The notes: generated by a model from the sequence alone, not told the origin. A stretch of 55,107 nucleotides of DNA from Streptacidiphilus anmyonensis (GCF_000787855.1 NZ_BBPQ01000018.1:1-55107); one strand, 5' to 3'; shown: positions 31,561 to 39,969, numbered from the stretch's first letter. Numbers and translations are program-made.

Positions 31561-33315
31561 ATGTACGAGGACCGGGGGCAGCAGGGCTTCGGGGACGCCG
31601 CGGACGGGGAGGATCCGATGCCGGAGCCGATTCCCCCTCTGCCGCTGCCGACCACGCTTACGGACGACCAGACCTTGTTGCTGCTGGAGATCGCCCGCCC
31701 CTTCGTGTCCACCTGGGAGTGGCCGACCTGGGACTACGTCCAGCGCACCCTGCGCAAGAAGTACCGTCTCGACGCACGCGACGTGCTGAAGTCTCTGCCC
31801 CGCGTTGGCGCCCAGGGCACGCTCGGCCCCTCCTACGGCTTCACCACCGGCGGCGATGCGCGGATGCTCGGCCCCAGCGACCGCGTGCGACTGACCGCCG
31901 CGGCGGGGCTCGTGCTCGGCGAGCTGCGGTCGGCCACGAGTGAGCCCTTCCTTGCCGTCCTGCACCACATGATCGCGCTGCAAGCCGCGACGGATCCCTC
32001 GCCGAACGAGGTCACAGAGGTGTGGCTGGAGTCCGAAGAGCTCGCGGCGGCCCTGCCCGACCTGAGCGCGGAATTCCTGCTGGCGCTGCCCGAGATCCTG
32101 AGCGCGGAGCCCGCCACCTGGGGCGGCGGCTCCAGCGGGCCCAACCCTCCCCACGACCTGACCTGGCGCAAGGGAGTCCGGGAGACGATCGACGAGTACC
32201 AAGACGTCACGACGCTGGAAGCCTATGTCGCCCGGACCTGCGAACTGATCGAGGCGCAGCTCAAGGAAGCCCGCCAGCACTACCGGCCCAACCCCCTGCT
32301 GTCCGCCAACCTCCTGCCCAGCGAGCTATTCACCGTCCCCGCTGACGCCCTGGCGGTCGTCGATGCCGCGGAAGCCGAGCCCGAGCCGGCGCCCGAGCCC
32401 CTCGACCCCGTGAAGGTGTACCTGCCGCGTCTGCTCCTCCATCTCGGCGAACGGCAGCTGGCGCCAGTCTGGCTGCTCGACCCGCCTGACACCTCGCCGC
32501 AGGAGTGGGCAGAGCAGCAAGGGATCTCCTACCAGGACGTCGGCGTCCTGGCCGCCATGCTGATCACGCGAGGCTTCGCGGAGTGGACCCTCCCGCCCGG
32601 CTTCGCAGGCGTCAGCCTGACGGAAGCCGGTGTCGCCGAGGCCGCCCGCATGCGCGCGGAGATCGTCGACCTGGGCGCCCGTCACCGGTTCGCCCGGAAC
32701 AGCCTGGTCCGCTGGCTGCTCGAGTCCTGCGACTGCGGCCCTTCCGACGCGGCCGCGTTCCTGTGGTCCAGCGACTCCTTCCTCCACGGCCATCAACTCA
32801 CCGCGGGGCAGGTCGACGCGGCGGTGACCTACCTCAAGGAGCGCGGGCTGCTAACGTCCGCCGGCGAGGGGTTGTTCCGGCTCACCGCCGACGGGCAGGA
32901 CTACGCCATCCAAGGAGGAGACGTGAACGACCACCGGACCCCGCCCGCCGTCGGCGGGGACGTCTACAACATCGGCTCCGTGCAGGGCGCCGTCGGCGGG
33001 CGCCACAACACCATCACGCAGACCAACCACCACGGTGTGGAGCTGGCCCAGGTAGCCGAGCTCCTCAATGCCGCGAGCCTTGCCCGGCAGATCGCCCCGA
33101 CGCTGGACCTGCCCGAGGCCGAGCACGCGGAGATCGTGGAGAGCGCGGCCGCGGTCGAGCTGGAGGCCGGGGCCAGCCCGCCGGACCCCGGCAGGCTGCG
33201 GCGGGCAGCTGCCCGACTCAAGTCGGCCGTCGACTCGGCCACCAAGGTCACCACCGCTCTCACGCTGCTTACCGAGGCGGTACACAAGGCCTACACGGCG
33301 ACCTTCGGCGGCTGA
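31561..33315 (+). CDS. Winged-helix protein with an amyloid-signalling-like motif, 584 aa
   Basis: ATG 31561 with AGGGAG five bases upstream. Residues about 36-90 look like a winged helix (DDQTLLLLEIARPF ... YVQRTLRKKYRLDARDVLKSL), and about 385-460 like a second (FARNSLVRWLLESCDCG ... GLFRLTADGQDYA). Next, near 470-490, is GGDVYNIGSVQGAVGG followed by RHNTITQTNHHG, a Gly/Asn/Gln-rich motif of the type seen in bacterial immune proteins as RHIM- or BASS-like stretches. The last 90 residues are a helical bundle (PDPGRLRRAAARLKSAV). It may sense or bind something and polymerise; partner unknown. Homology is by pattern only. Confidence 0.6.
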   Translation: MYEDRGQQGFGDAADGEDPMPEPIPPLPLPTTLTDDQTLLLLEIARPFVSTWEWPTWDYVQRTLRKKYRLDARDVLKSLPRVGAQGTLGPSYGFTTGGDARMLGPSDRVRLTAAAGLVLGELRSATSEPFLAVLHHMIALQAATDPSPNEVTEVWLESEELAAALPDLSAEFLLALPEILSAEPATWGGGSSGPNPPHDLTWRKGVRETIDEYQDVTTLEAYVARTCELIEAQLKEARQHYRPNPLLSANLLPSELFTVPADALAVVDAAEAEPEPAPEPLDPVKVYLPRLLLHLGERQLAPVWLLDPPDTSPQEWAEQQGISYQDVGVLAAMLITRGFAEWTLPPGFAGVSLTEAGVAEAARMRAEIVDLGARHRFARNSLVRWLLESCDCGPSDAAAFLWSSDSFLHGHQLTAGQVDAAVTYLKERGLLTSAGEGLFRLTADGQDYAIQGGDVNDHRTPPAVGGDVYNIGSVQGAVGGRHNTITQTNHHGVELAQVAELLNAASLARQIAPTLDLPEAEHAEIVESAAAVELEAGASPPDPGRLRRAAARLKSAVDSATKVTTALTLLTEAVHKAYTATFGG

Positions 33316-33391
33316 AACATCCCACAGAATGCGGAGTTCACGCCCCCACCCGATCAAGCATCCGACTTCCCGTGCCGGCTGTGGGGCGGAT

Positions 33392-33414
33392 GTGTCAGTG
33401 GCCGCCGCTAACCT
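33392..33414 (+). promoter_or_regulatory. RecA-NDp / PafBC-type promoter
   Basis: GTGTCAGTG (33392-33400), 8 bases, TAACCT (33409-33414), then ATG 33421 six bases later. Same spacing as the copies at 14625 and 24544. Confidence 0.6.
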
Positions 33415-33420
33415 CCGGCC

Positions 33421-33762
33421 ATGACCAGTGGACTCTGCACAGCTGCCGTCACCTTCACCCCGGAGGAGCGCACGTTCCTCGAGAGCCTGCCCGACGTCGC
33501 CAATGAGGTCGTCGAAGCCGACGGCTGCATCTACAAGGCCGGCCACTCTGGGCTGCACGCTGTCCTCGCGCAGACGCAGGAGGACGACGAGTTCACACAC
33601 TGGTGGGCCGTCTGGGATGGGCCCGAGCAGCCAGACAGTGTGGGCTACGAAATCGTCGCGATCGCACCGTGCAGGGAGCCCAAGCCCGGCAGCATCCCGG
33701 AGACGAATGACTGCCAGCTGCCGACGGGCCACGCTGGCGATCACCGATACTGGCGCGACTAG
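33421..33762 (+). CDS. Small protein with two C-x4-GHxGxH motifs, 113 aa
   Basis: The motif occurs twice with identical spacing: CIYKAGHSGLH near residue 38-48 and CQLPTGHAGDH near 98-108. Each offers one Cys and two His, so a shared or two separate zinc sites are likely. The WWAVWDG core suggests a small beta-rich domain between them. The leaderless start is set by the damage-type promoter. Function unknown. Confidence 0.65.
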   Translation: MTSGLCTAAVTFTPEERTFLESLPDVANEVVEADGCIYKAGHSGLHAVLAQTQEDDEFTHWWAVWDGPEQPDSVGYEIVAIAPCREPKPGSIPETNDCQLPTGHAGDHRYWRD

Positions 33763-33920
33763 CGTCCCGCGCTCCGTCAGCCGGCCAGGGCCAGGAGCGT
33801 GCGCGCCCAGTGCAGCAGGCCCCACACCTCGGGTTCCCCCACAGGGCGTAGCGCCCGCGTGTGCTACCGGACGTAGTCTCAGGCCCGCGTCGACTGCACC
33901 CGCGAGCGCGTTCGCCGTCC

Positions 33921-34415
33921 TCACATCTCAGGGCGGCAGGTCCGGCAGAGCCGATATTTCTTCCCTCCGGCAGGACCGGTTCGAGAAGTGATCCACGAGG
34001 CCGCCTCCCCGGCTGTGAGAGGAGACATGTGCATCCCGAAGCTCACGTACTCGCCGGGAATCCGTGACCGGTGCGCGTGCTGACGCAGCTCACTGGTGTA
34101 ATCGAAGGGCTCCGTCATGGGATGGTCACTGCCCACGTCGAAGACGGTGAACTTGCAGGAGACGCGGTGCAGGGTGTTCTTCCCGGCGGCGTAGGGGTTG
34201 TGCTCGGGATCCTGGGACCGCTTCCAGCGCTGTGTGAACCGGGCGATCTCGGCATCGAAGGCGGGTCTGCCGGCCTCGCAGATCTGGCAGAGGGCCCCCG
34301 GATCGCACCACTGCGCGATCGCGTCGTCCCGGTCGAGCCGCTCCAGGTAGCAGGAGCTGCAGCCGCACTCGTCGTCGTAGTGCGGCTCAGCGGGCTGCCA
34401 CGTTTTCACTGCCAT
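33921..34415 (-). CDS. Cys-rich hypothetical protein, 164 aa
   Basis: It has an N-terminal cluster CGCSSC (residues 17-22), then CDPGALCQIC (37-46) and a C-terminal CRTC. The seven or more Cys and the HRVSC and HAHRS His residues suggest two zinc sites or an iron-sulphur site. Start ATG 34415. No family is recognised. It converges with 33421-33762. Confidence 0.6.
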   Translation of the reverse strand: MAVKTWQPAEPHYDDECGCSSCYLERLDRDDAIAQWCDPGALCQICEAGRPAFDAEIARFTQRWKRSQDPEHNPYAAGKNTLHRVSCKFTVFDVGSDHPMTEPFDYTSELRQHAHRSRIPGEYVSFGMHMSPLTAGEAASWITSRTGPAGGKKYRLCRTCRPEM

Positions 34416-34634
34416 CGGCGTCCTCTCTCACGTCTGCCCCGGTCAACGAGTGAGGCCGGCCACGGCTGCGCAGGGTCCCCTGTTCGGCGGCCGAGTAGGA
34501 CCCGTCCGAGCCGAGCCTCTTCCGCTGGGATCCAGCGGGAGAGGCTGCGTCGATCGACGGCCACCTGATACACGGTCAGCCGTTACCTCGACCCGAACGG
34601 ATTCACGTCGACGCCGTCGAGGCGATGGCGGCAG

Positions 34635-34919
34635 TCACGCGGCCGAGCCTCCTGCGGCAGTGTGACCGGCGCGCCGCTCGGTGACCCGGCCCAGCAGCGC
34701 CTTTCCTGCGGCTTCCATGTCTGGGGTAACGCTCGAGCCAGTGGCCTTGCGCAGGTAATCCCGGGCTTCGGTGGCGCGCTGCTCGCGCTCCGCGGAAGTC
34801 AGCGTCTCCTGCGCCAGCTTCTCGACCAGCGCGCGGACGGTGGTGTTCCGCTCAGCAGCGAGGATGTTCAGTCGGTCGCGCGTTGCGACGCCGACCTTGA
34901 TGCTGGTCTCATCCGCCAT
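34635..34919 (-). CDS. Orphan RHH-like antitoxin candidate, 94 aa
   Basis: MADETSIKVGVATRDRLNILAAERNTTVRALVEKL is a ribbon-helix-helix with a strand, helix, NTT turn and helix, followed by a charged helix and a short tail. It resembles the VapB-like protein at 31129 in layout and length. No toxin-sized gene follows on this strand before 34415. The start overlaps the end of the preceding gene by 52 bp. Confidence 0.65.
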   Translation of the reverse strand: MADETSIKVGVATRDRLNILAAERNTTVRALVEKLAQETLTSAEREQRATEARDYLRKATGSSVTPDMEAAGKALLGRVTERRAGHTAAGGSAA

Positions 34920-35752
34920 GTGCCGACTCTACTGCCGCCAGAGAACGGCGCCCGGCACGAAGCGTGTGTCCCCGCGGCTGACGACCAACGGGACACCAAG
35001 CCCGCGACCACCAGCGGGAGCAAGGTCGCTCGGTCGAGCAGGCTGTCCGGAACGGTGACGCGGATGCGGTCCTGCTCGTCGCGGCCGTGGACGCCGATGC
35101 GGTGTGCGTCGAACGCCTTCCAATCGCAGCACAGCCGGAAGACCTTGTGGGGAAGCATCCCGGCCACAGGCAGGCTGGTGGTGAAGTCGCCTGCCTCCAC
35201 CAGGAGCAAGACAGCTTCGCGGGCGTCGTGCGGATGGCCGTCGATGACGCGAGCCAGCCGGTCAAGACTGGTGGTGATCTCCTTCCGGCGCTCACCGCGC
35301 GGCTGGAACAGCTCGATGATGCGCGAGGCGTCGCCGCCGTAGGCGGCGCTCCACTGCAGCTGGTGCTGGGCAGCCAGCTCCGCCTCGTCCAAGGGGAAGA
35401 CGTCCTGGGGGCGCGGCAGCGGGCAGGCCGGGTACAACCGCAGGACACCCGCCGGATCGGGCACCAGGTGAACGACACCGGCCGTGGTCAGCAGCGTCAG
35501 CATGTCCCGCAGCGTCTCGAGGGGCGGCAGACCGTACTGCGCGGCGTACCGGGCTGTGTCCCGCTGACGCGCCGCAAGATCCTGCTCGTAGTCGTCTTCG
35601 TCCTCGCCGTCGTCCCAGCAGGACCCGCTCCACGCCCCATCCGGGTTCCCGGTGCTGCGCAGGAAGCGGCGCGCCTCCTCCATGGTCAGCGGGCGGTCCT
35701 CGCTGACCAGACCAATCAGCAGCAGCGCCAGCATGCTGAGCGGGATCCGCAT
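34868..35752 (-). CDS. DUF6042-like hypothetical protein, 294 aa
   Basis: The sequence LTMEEARRFLRSTGNPDGAWSGSCW ... LETLRDMLTLLTTAGVVHLVPDPAGVLRLYPACPLP ... ERRKEITTSLDRLARVIDG reads like the actinobacterial DUF6042 family (from memory). ATG 35752 is preceded by GAGGCGG; an in-frame ATG at 35845 is possible. The last 35 residues are Ser/Arg-rich and run out of the family pattern into the antitoxin gene. This hints at a shifted or decayed C-terminus. Confidence 0.6.
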   Translation of the reverse strand: MRIPLSMLALLLIGLVSEDRPLTMEEARRFLRSTGNPDGAWSGSCWDDGEDEDDYEQDLAARQRDTARYAAQYGLPPLETLRDMLTLLTTAGVVHLVPDPAGVLRLYPACPLPRPQDVFPLDEAELAAQHQLQWSAAYGGDASRIIELFQPRGERRKEITTSLDRLARVIDGHPHDAREAVLLLVEAGDFTTSLPVAGMLPHKVFRLCCDWKAFDAHRIGVHGRDEQDRIRVTVPDSLLDRATLLPLVVAGLVSRWSSAAGTHASCRAPFSGGSRVGTWRMRPASRSASQRATD

Positions 35753-35869
35753 CCAACCGCCTCGCACGACCTGGTGGCGGTGCTGGTTTCGGTTGGCAGG
35801 CGACCAGTCTGTCAGCGGCACGGTCTCCAAAGCGCTTCCTCTCATGCAGGTTCGGGTGGTTCATGAACA

Positions 35870-37606
35870 TCAACGACGGCCACGCCCTGATGGGCGCACT
35901 CGCTCGCGCTGCCGGCGCCGGGCGGCGAGATGCTCGCGCAAGGCGACGCCTTCGGCACTGTCCACGCTCGCCCAGGCCGGCGGCCGGTCGGGACTCGCGA
36001 CCGTCGGCTCCTCCACCACCGCTGTCCCGGGCCAGGTGCTGGCCGACGGCGCGCACATCGCGCACGGAAGCCCGGACCCTCGGTGTATCGGGCATGTCCG
36101 GCCGAGATCGGCAGGTGTGGCCGGTTGGGGAACGACGGTCAGGGTGGGCAGCACCGCGCCGTCCGGAGACTGTGGCCGAGGCGCAGCCTGCTCCTGGCGG
36201 TACGCGGCAGCCGGGCCCTGCGCGCGTTCGCGGTGGTATCCGCAGGTACGGCACTCGGAACCGGTCACCAGGTCGGTGCCGCTCTCGCAGAGGGGCAGAC
36301 GACAGCCGCGGCGGGTCAGCCCGCGGTGGACCAGCCAGGCGTAGGCGTCGCGGATCTCTCCGGCGTCCAGCGGGGCATAGCGGCGGAGCACCCGGTCGGT
36401 GATCCGGTCGACGTCTCCGTCGGCCTCGCGGATCGCCTGCGCGACGGCCTTGGCGGCCTGCCGTTGCTGCCAGCGGTTCATCCGCGCCACCAGCATCGGC
36501 ACCACGCTGAGCACGGCGTAGATGCTCGGGCTCACCGTCAGCGGCAGTGTCGGGCTGGTCGGGGTGAACGGAATGGAGGTCTTTGTCGGGTCCGCCGAAG
36601 GCGCAACCACCGCAACCCCGCCGACGGGTGGCGTCCTTGATGGCTTGTCCACAGGCTGCTCGCGCGGTACGCACGTAGCGCCTACGGCGGAAGAGCAACC
36701 ACCCACGACCTCCTGCCTACTCACAAGATCCTGATCAAGAGATCCTGCTTGTGTCACCAGATCGTGGGGGGCGGCTGTCACCAAATCCGCAGGGGTTGCT
36801 GTCACCGGATCGAGGGGGGTCACCTCGGCTCCCGCCAGACCAAACAGCTCCAGCTGCCCCGTGCAGACGGCTGCGGCTGCCACACCTGTTTCGTTCTCGC
36901 TGGAGGCCTCGCTGGGCATCGTCCGGGCCGTCTGCTGTGGCTGCGCGAACAACACTTCCTGTGTGGCCACCCCGGCCAGCGGCGCGGCGTGCACGGTATA
37001 GCGGAACGCCCCGCCCTCCGCGCCCTCGCGGCTCACCCAGCCATCCGCGACCAACCCGGCCGTGACCGTCCGTGCCGTAGCCACCGTCACCTGGCACATT
37101 GCCGCCAACTGCGCAGCAGATGTCGCCACCTGCAGGTGCTCACGCAAGGCGAGCGCGCCGTAGACCTTGAACCGGTTTCCCGCCAAGTCCGCACGAGCCC
37201 GCGCGGATACGCACACCGCCACTTCTTCGTCGCGCACCGGACGCACCACCCGGTCCCGGGTCCCGGTCCGCGGGTTGTACTCGGAGCGGATCACATCAGC
37301 CGCCTCAGCCTGCCCGACCAGACGGTTCACTCCACCCCGGGACAGGCCTAGCCGGTCCGCGATCGTCTGATCCGACGCGAAGCACCGACCCGACTTCCTG
37401 CCGAAGTCCCGCACCGTCGTCACCACGCGGATCCAGTCCCCGGTGAACTCGGCCAGCCACGCCGCCGGGAACCGCGTCACGATCTGCGCGACCATCCCGC
37501 GCTGCTCACTGTTGCTGCCGTTCCGGACCTGGGTCGGAACCGACCCCGCTCGGCGACTGGCAGCCACGCGCTGATCCGGGATCACCGCCGCCGACGTCGC
37601 CCTCAT
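35870..37606 (-). CDS. Winged-helix protein, candidate plasmid replication initiator, 578 aa
   Basis: Residues about 35-115 (MVAQIVTRFPAAWLAEFTGDWIRVV ... SDQTIADRLGLSRGGVNRLVGQAEAADVI) and about 145-210 (LALREHLQVATSAAQLAAMCQVTVATARTVTAGLVADGWV) are two winged-helix units, the arrangement of many theta-type Rep proteins. A Ser/Thr/Pro-rich linker precedes a helical segment and a C-terminal Cys cluster (ECRTCGYH, CPIH ... CAMC), probably zinc. Upstream is an 870-bp gene-free region with palindromes and direct repeats, as expected for an origin. Without a search, a transcription factor is an alternative. Confidence 0.6.
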   Translation of the reverse strand: MRATSAAVIPDQRVAASRRAGSVPTQVRNGSNSEQRGMVAQIVTRFPAAWLAEFTGDWIRVVTTVRDFGRKSGRCFASDQTIADRLGLSRGGVNRLVGQAEAADVIRSEYNPRTGTRDRVVRPVRDEEVAVCVSARARADLAGNRFKVYGALALREHLQVATSAAQLAAMCQVTVATARTVTAGLVADGWVSREGAEGGAFRYTVHAAPLAGVATQEVLFAQPQQTARTMPSEASSENETGVAAAAVCTGQLELFGLAGAEVTPLDPVTATPADLVTAAPHDLVTQAGSLDQDLVSRQEVVGGCSSAVGATCVPREQPVDKPSRTPPVGGVAVVAPSADPTKTSIPFTPTSPTLPLTVSPSIYAVLSVVPMLVARMNRWQQRQAAKAVAQAIREADGDVDRITDRVLRRYAPLDAGEIRDAYAWLVHRGLTRRGCRLPLCESGTDLVTGSECRTCGYHRERAQGPAAAYRQEQAAPRPQSPDGAVLPTLTVVPQPATPADLGRTCPIHRGSGLPCAMCAPSASTWPGTAVVEEPTVASPDRPPAWASVDSAEGVALREHLAARRRQRERVRPSGRGRR

Positions 37607-37706
37607 CGGCCCGTCCCTGTCGCGAAGACCGCGGAGGTGGTGTCCGGCCTGACGCGAAGACTGCCGACAGGCCAGGCAACAGGGCCGATCGTGCGACCCG
37701 CCAACT

Positions 37707-37724
37707 GTGTGATCTGCATCACAC
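37707..37724. promoter_or_regulatory. Crp-like palindrome GTGTGAT-N4-ATCACAC
   Basis: The arms are perfect (7 bp each) around CTGC, giving TGTGA-N6-TCACA, which is the consensus for Crp/FNR-family proteins and is compatible with the Streptomyces Crp motif. It lies about 100 bp upstream of the Rep-like start at 37606. The Rep protein itself could also bind here. Confidence 0.55.
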
Positions 37725-38214
37725 CGGGCGCGGCGTGGGCGCGCGCGTCGATGCCCTCGAAGCCCAGGTGGCACAAGGAGAGGGAGGCCAGCGGGCAGAG
37801 TGCGCGCGAGCCGACACTGAGTCGCCCCGACAGACAGAGCTGGCGCAGGGCAAGACGAATCTGCAAAATGACAACTGCCTTTCTGGACTGCAAAACGGCA
37901 AGGCAGAGCCCCTTGGGGCTGGTTCCGGAAGAACCGAACATTTCGCCCGCTCAGATCGGTTGGCGCCGATCACGGGCTCGGACGGGGTGGTACCCGACCG
38001 CACTGTTGGGCCGAGGAGTCTGGTGTTGGCGCACCAGGCCCGGCCGGCGGCTCAGCCGCCCAACGCCTATCTCATCCGTAGCTCCCCAGGAGTCCGTGCG
38101 GAAAGAGGCGTCCAGGAACGACAAACGCCCCGTCGACAGGCCAGCGACGCGCTACGGCGCTGCCCTCTCGGCGGGGTGTTGCATGTCCGCCCCTGGAGGC
38201 GGGTACGCTGACGC

Positions 38215-38244
38215 ATGTCGCCGCCCTCCTTCACAGGGCTGTAA
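38215..38244 (+). CDS. 9-codon leader-like ORF (MSPPSFTGL)
   Basis: ATG 38215 is five bases after TACGCT (38204-38209), itself 19 bases after TTGCAT (38179-38184). The message would be leaderless. The stop TAA is followed by two hairpins, the second a terminator. This is the layout of a translated attenuator leader. The codons are ordinary, with no run of one amino acid. Confidence 0.4.
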   Translation: MSPPSFTGL

Positions 38245-38252
38245 GCCGACGC

Positions 38253-38308
38253 GGTCCGGGACTCCGGACCGAGCGGACCCCCGAGAGCTTCCCGGCGTCG
38301 GGGGTTTT
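38253..38308 (+). terminator. Alternative hairpin and intrinsic terminator
   Basis: GGTCCGG-GACT-CCGGACC (38253-38270) is followed by CCCCCGA (38278-38284) and TCGGGGG (38298-38304), then TTTT. GGTCCG can also pair with CGGACC at 38274-38279, which would overlap the terminator arm, so two mutually exclusive folds are possible. Confidence 0.65.
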
Positions 38309-38480
38309 CGCTTGTCCGAAGACGATCACGCATAACACTGCGTGACACCTTAGCGTGTTCTGCGTCCCCTGCGGCACACCAACCCAACGGGCGCGGCGCG
38401 TCCCTGAGAAGCCTTCAGCCCCCTGCGAACCAGGGATCGATCGTGAGCCCACAACCTGGCTGCCCGTTAGAGTCCGTCCT

Positions 38481-39119
38481 GTGCCGCTCGCGCTCTTCGA
38501 CCTCGACAACACCCTCGTCAACCGCACGGGGGCCGTGCACTCGGTGGTGACCCGTCTCTGCGCTGCGCACGGAGTCCACCCCGCCGACGTCCCCCGGATC
38601 GCTGAAGCCCTGCGGGAACGCGCGTATCCCGCAACCTTCGCCGCACTGCGGCGGGAGCTCCACTTGCCCAGCCCTGCGATCGCTTTGTGGGACTGGTACG
38701 TCGATGCCATCGCGGCCGCCGTCACCTGCCCGCCGGCAGTCGCAACCGGCCTTGCCCAGCTACGTGAGGCCGGCTGGACGGTCGGCATCGTCACCAACGG
38801 GGCTACCGACATCCAGCGCGCGAAGCTCCGCGCCACGGGACTCGACCAAGTCGTCGACGCTATCTGCATCAGCGACGACATCGGCGCCCGGAAGCCTGAG
38901 GCCCAGATCTTCCACGCCGCCGCCGAGCGCTGCGGGACGCCGCTGACCAATGGCTGGATGGTCGGCGACAATCCAGCCACCGACATCGCCGGAGCCCACG
39001 CCGTGGGCCTGCGTACCATCTGGATCGCGGCGGGCCGCGCGTGGACCCACGATAGTCGCCCCGCTGACCACGACGTCGCGGACGCCGCCGGGGCCGTCAC
39101 GCACCTGCTGAACCTGTAG
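38481..39119 (+). CDS. HAD-superfamily hydrolase, 212 aa
   Basis: Motif I is FDLDNTLV (Asp7, Asp9), motif II is VTNG, motif III is the Lys in GARKPEAQIF, and motif IV is VGDNPATDIAGA. The cap region between motifs I and II is helical, as in subfamily IA, so it is a small phosphatase or dehalogenase-type enzyme. GTG 38481 lies seven bases after TAGAGT, suggesting leaderless mRNA. It is paired with the dehydrogenase 6 bp downstream. Confidence 0.9.
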   Translation: MPLALFDLDNTLVNRTGAVHSVVTRLCAAHGVHPADVPRIAEALRERAYPATFAALRRELHLPSPAIALWDWYVDAIAAAVTCPPAVATGLAQLREAGWTVGIVTNGATDIQRAKLRATGLDQVVDAICISDDIGARKPEAQIFHAAAERCGTPLTNGWMVGDNPATDIAGAHAVGLRTIWIAAGRAWTHDSRPADHDVADAAGAVTHLLNL

Positions 39120-39125
39120 GAGATC

Positions 39126-39953
39126 ATGGCCACCGTCGGACTGCTCCATCCAGGCAGCATGGGCGCGCCCGTCGGTGCGTGCGCCGTCCAGGCCGGGCAC
39201 CGGGTGCTGTGGACCCCGGAAGGGCGCAGCCCCGCGACCCGGGCCCGCGCCGAGCGGTACGGCCTCGAGGCTGCGACGCTGGAGCAGCTGCTCGCCGACG
39301 CCGACGTGCTGCTCAGCCTCTGCCCTCCCGCGGCCGCTCTCGGCCTCGTCGAGCAGATCGCCAGCATCGGGTTCACGGGCACTTTCGTGGAGGCTAACGC
39401 CGTCAGCCCGGCCACAGTGCAGCGCATCTCCACGGTGCTGCCGAACTCAGCCGTCCTGGTCGACGCTGCCGTGGTCGGCTCACCGCCAGTCGGAGGCAAG
39501 ACCCCAACGCTGTACCTGGCTGGAGAAGTCGTCGCGACTGGACTGGTGGAAGCCCTCTTCGCCGGAACAGACGTGCACATCCGCGTGCTGGGCACCGACG
39601 CTGGGCAGGCCTCCGCGCTCAAGCTCTCGTACACCGCGTACCAGAAGGCGTCCCGCGTGCTGGCGGCCCTCGCGACCGGCCTGGCAGCCGAGCACGGCGT
39701 CGGCCAGGAGCTCGCTGCCATCGCCGCGCGCCGCACCGGCTCGTACCTCGCGGAGACCGAGTACATCCCCAAGATCGCCGCCCGGGCGTGGCGCTGGGGC
39801 CCGGAGCTGGAGGAAGCCGCGGACATGTTCGCCGACGCCGGCCTGCCGCCGGACATACTCCACGCGGCCGCCGCTACGCTCGCCCGCTGGGACACCAGCA
39901 AGGACGTGCAGCTGACCGTCGCCGAAGCTCTCGCCCGGCTCTCCCGCCCGTAG
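39126..39953 (+). CDS. NAD(P)-binding 3-hydroxyacid-dehydrogenase-like protein, 275 aa
   Basis: The Rossmann glycine loop is GLLHPGSMGAPVG (5-17). The middle part has the GSPPVGGKTPTLYLAG pattern of the 6-phosphogluconate/3-hydroxyisobutyrate dehydrogenase family, and KLSYTAYQKAS holds the usual catalytic Lys region. The second half is the helical substrate domain. AGGAGATC upstream gives a strong ribosome site. Substrate unknown; the neighbouring kinases and phosphatase suggest a small phosphorylated metabolite, as inference. Confidence 0.85.
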   Translation: MATVGLLHPGSMGAPVGACAVQAGHRVLWTPEGRSPATRARAERYGLEAATLEQLLADADVLLSLCPPAAALGLVEQIASIGFTGTFVEANAVSPATVQRISTVLPNSAVLVDAAVVGSPPVGGKTPTLYLAGEVVATGLVEALFAGTDVHIRVLGTDAGQASALKLSYTAYQKASRVLAALATGLAAEHGVGQELAAIAARRTGSYLAETEYIPKIAARAWRWGPELEEAADMFADAGLPPDILHAAAATLARWDTSKDVQLTVAEALARLSRP

Positions 39954-39969
39954 ACCACCGCCCCCGCCG

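Larger units (their letters stand above)
37607..38480. other. Gene-free, repeat-bearing region, candidate replication origin
   Basis: No credible long reading frame exists here. It contains the TGTGA-N6-TCACA palindrome, an AT-richer patch (37856-37900) with CTGCAAAA at 37861-37868 and 37888-37895, a short leader-like unit with a terminator (38179-38308), and a 20-bp palindrome with 7-bp arms (38326-38345). Position directly upstream of a Rep-like gene makes it the best origin candidate in the window. Confidence 0.45.

Noticed and set aside
38245-38310. tRNA gene
   Set aside because: The GC-rich stem pairs suggested an anticodon arm, but there is no acceptor stem, T-loop GTTCRA or CCA-compatible layout; it fits a hairpin plus terminator.
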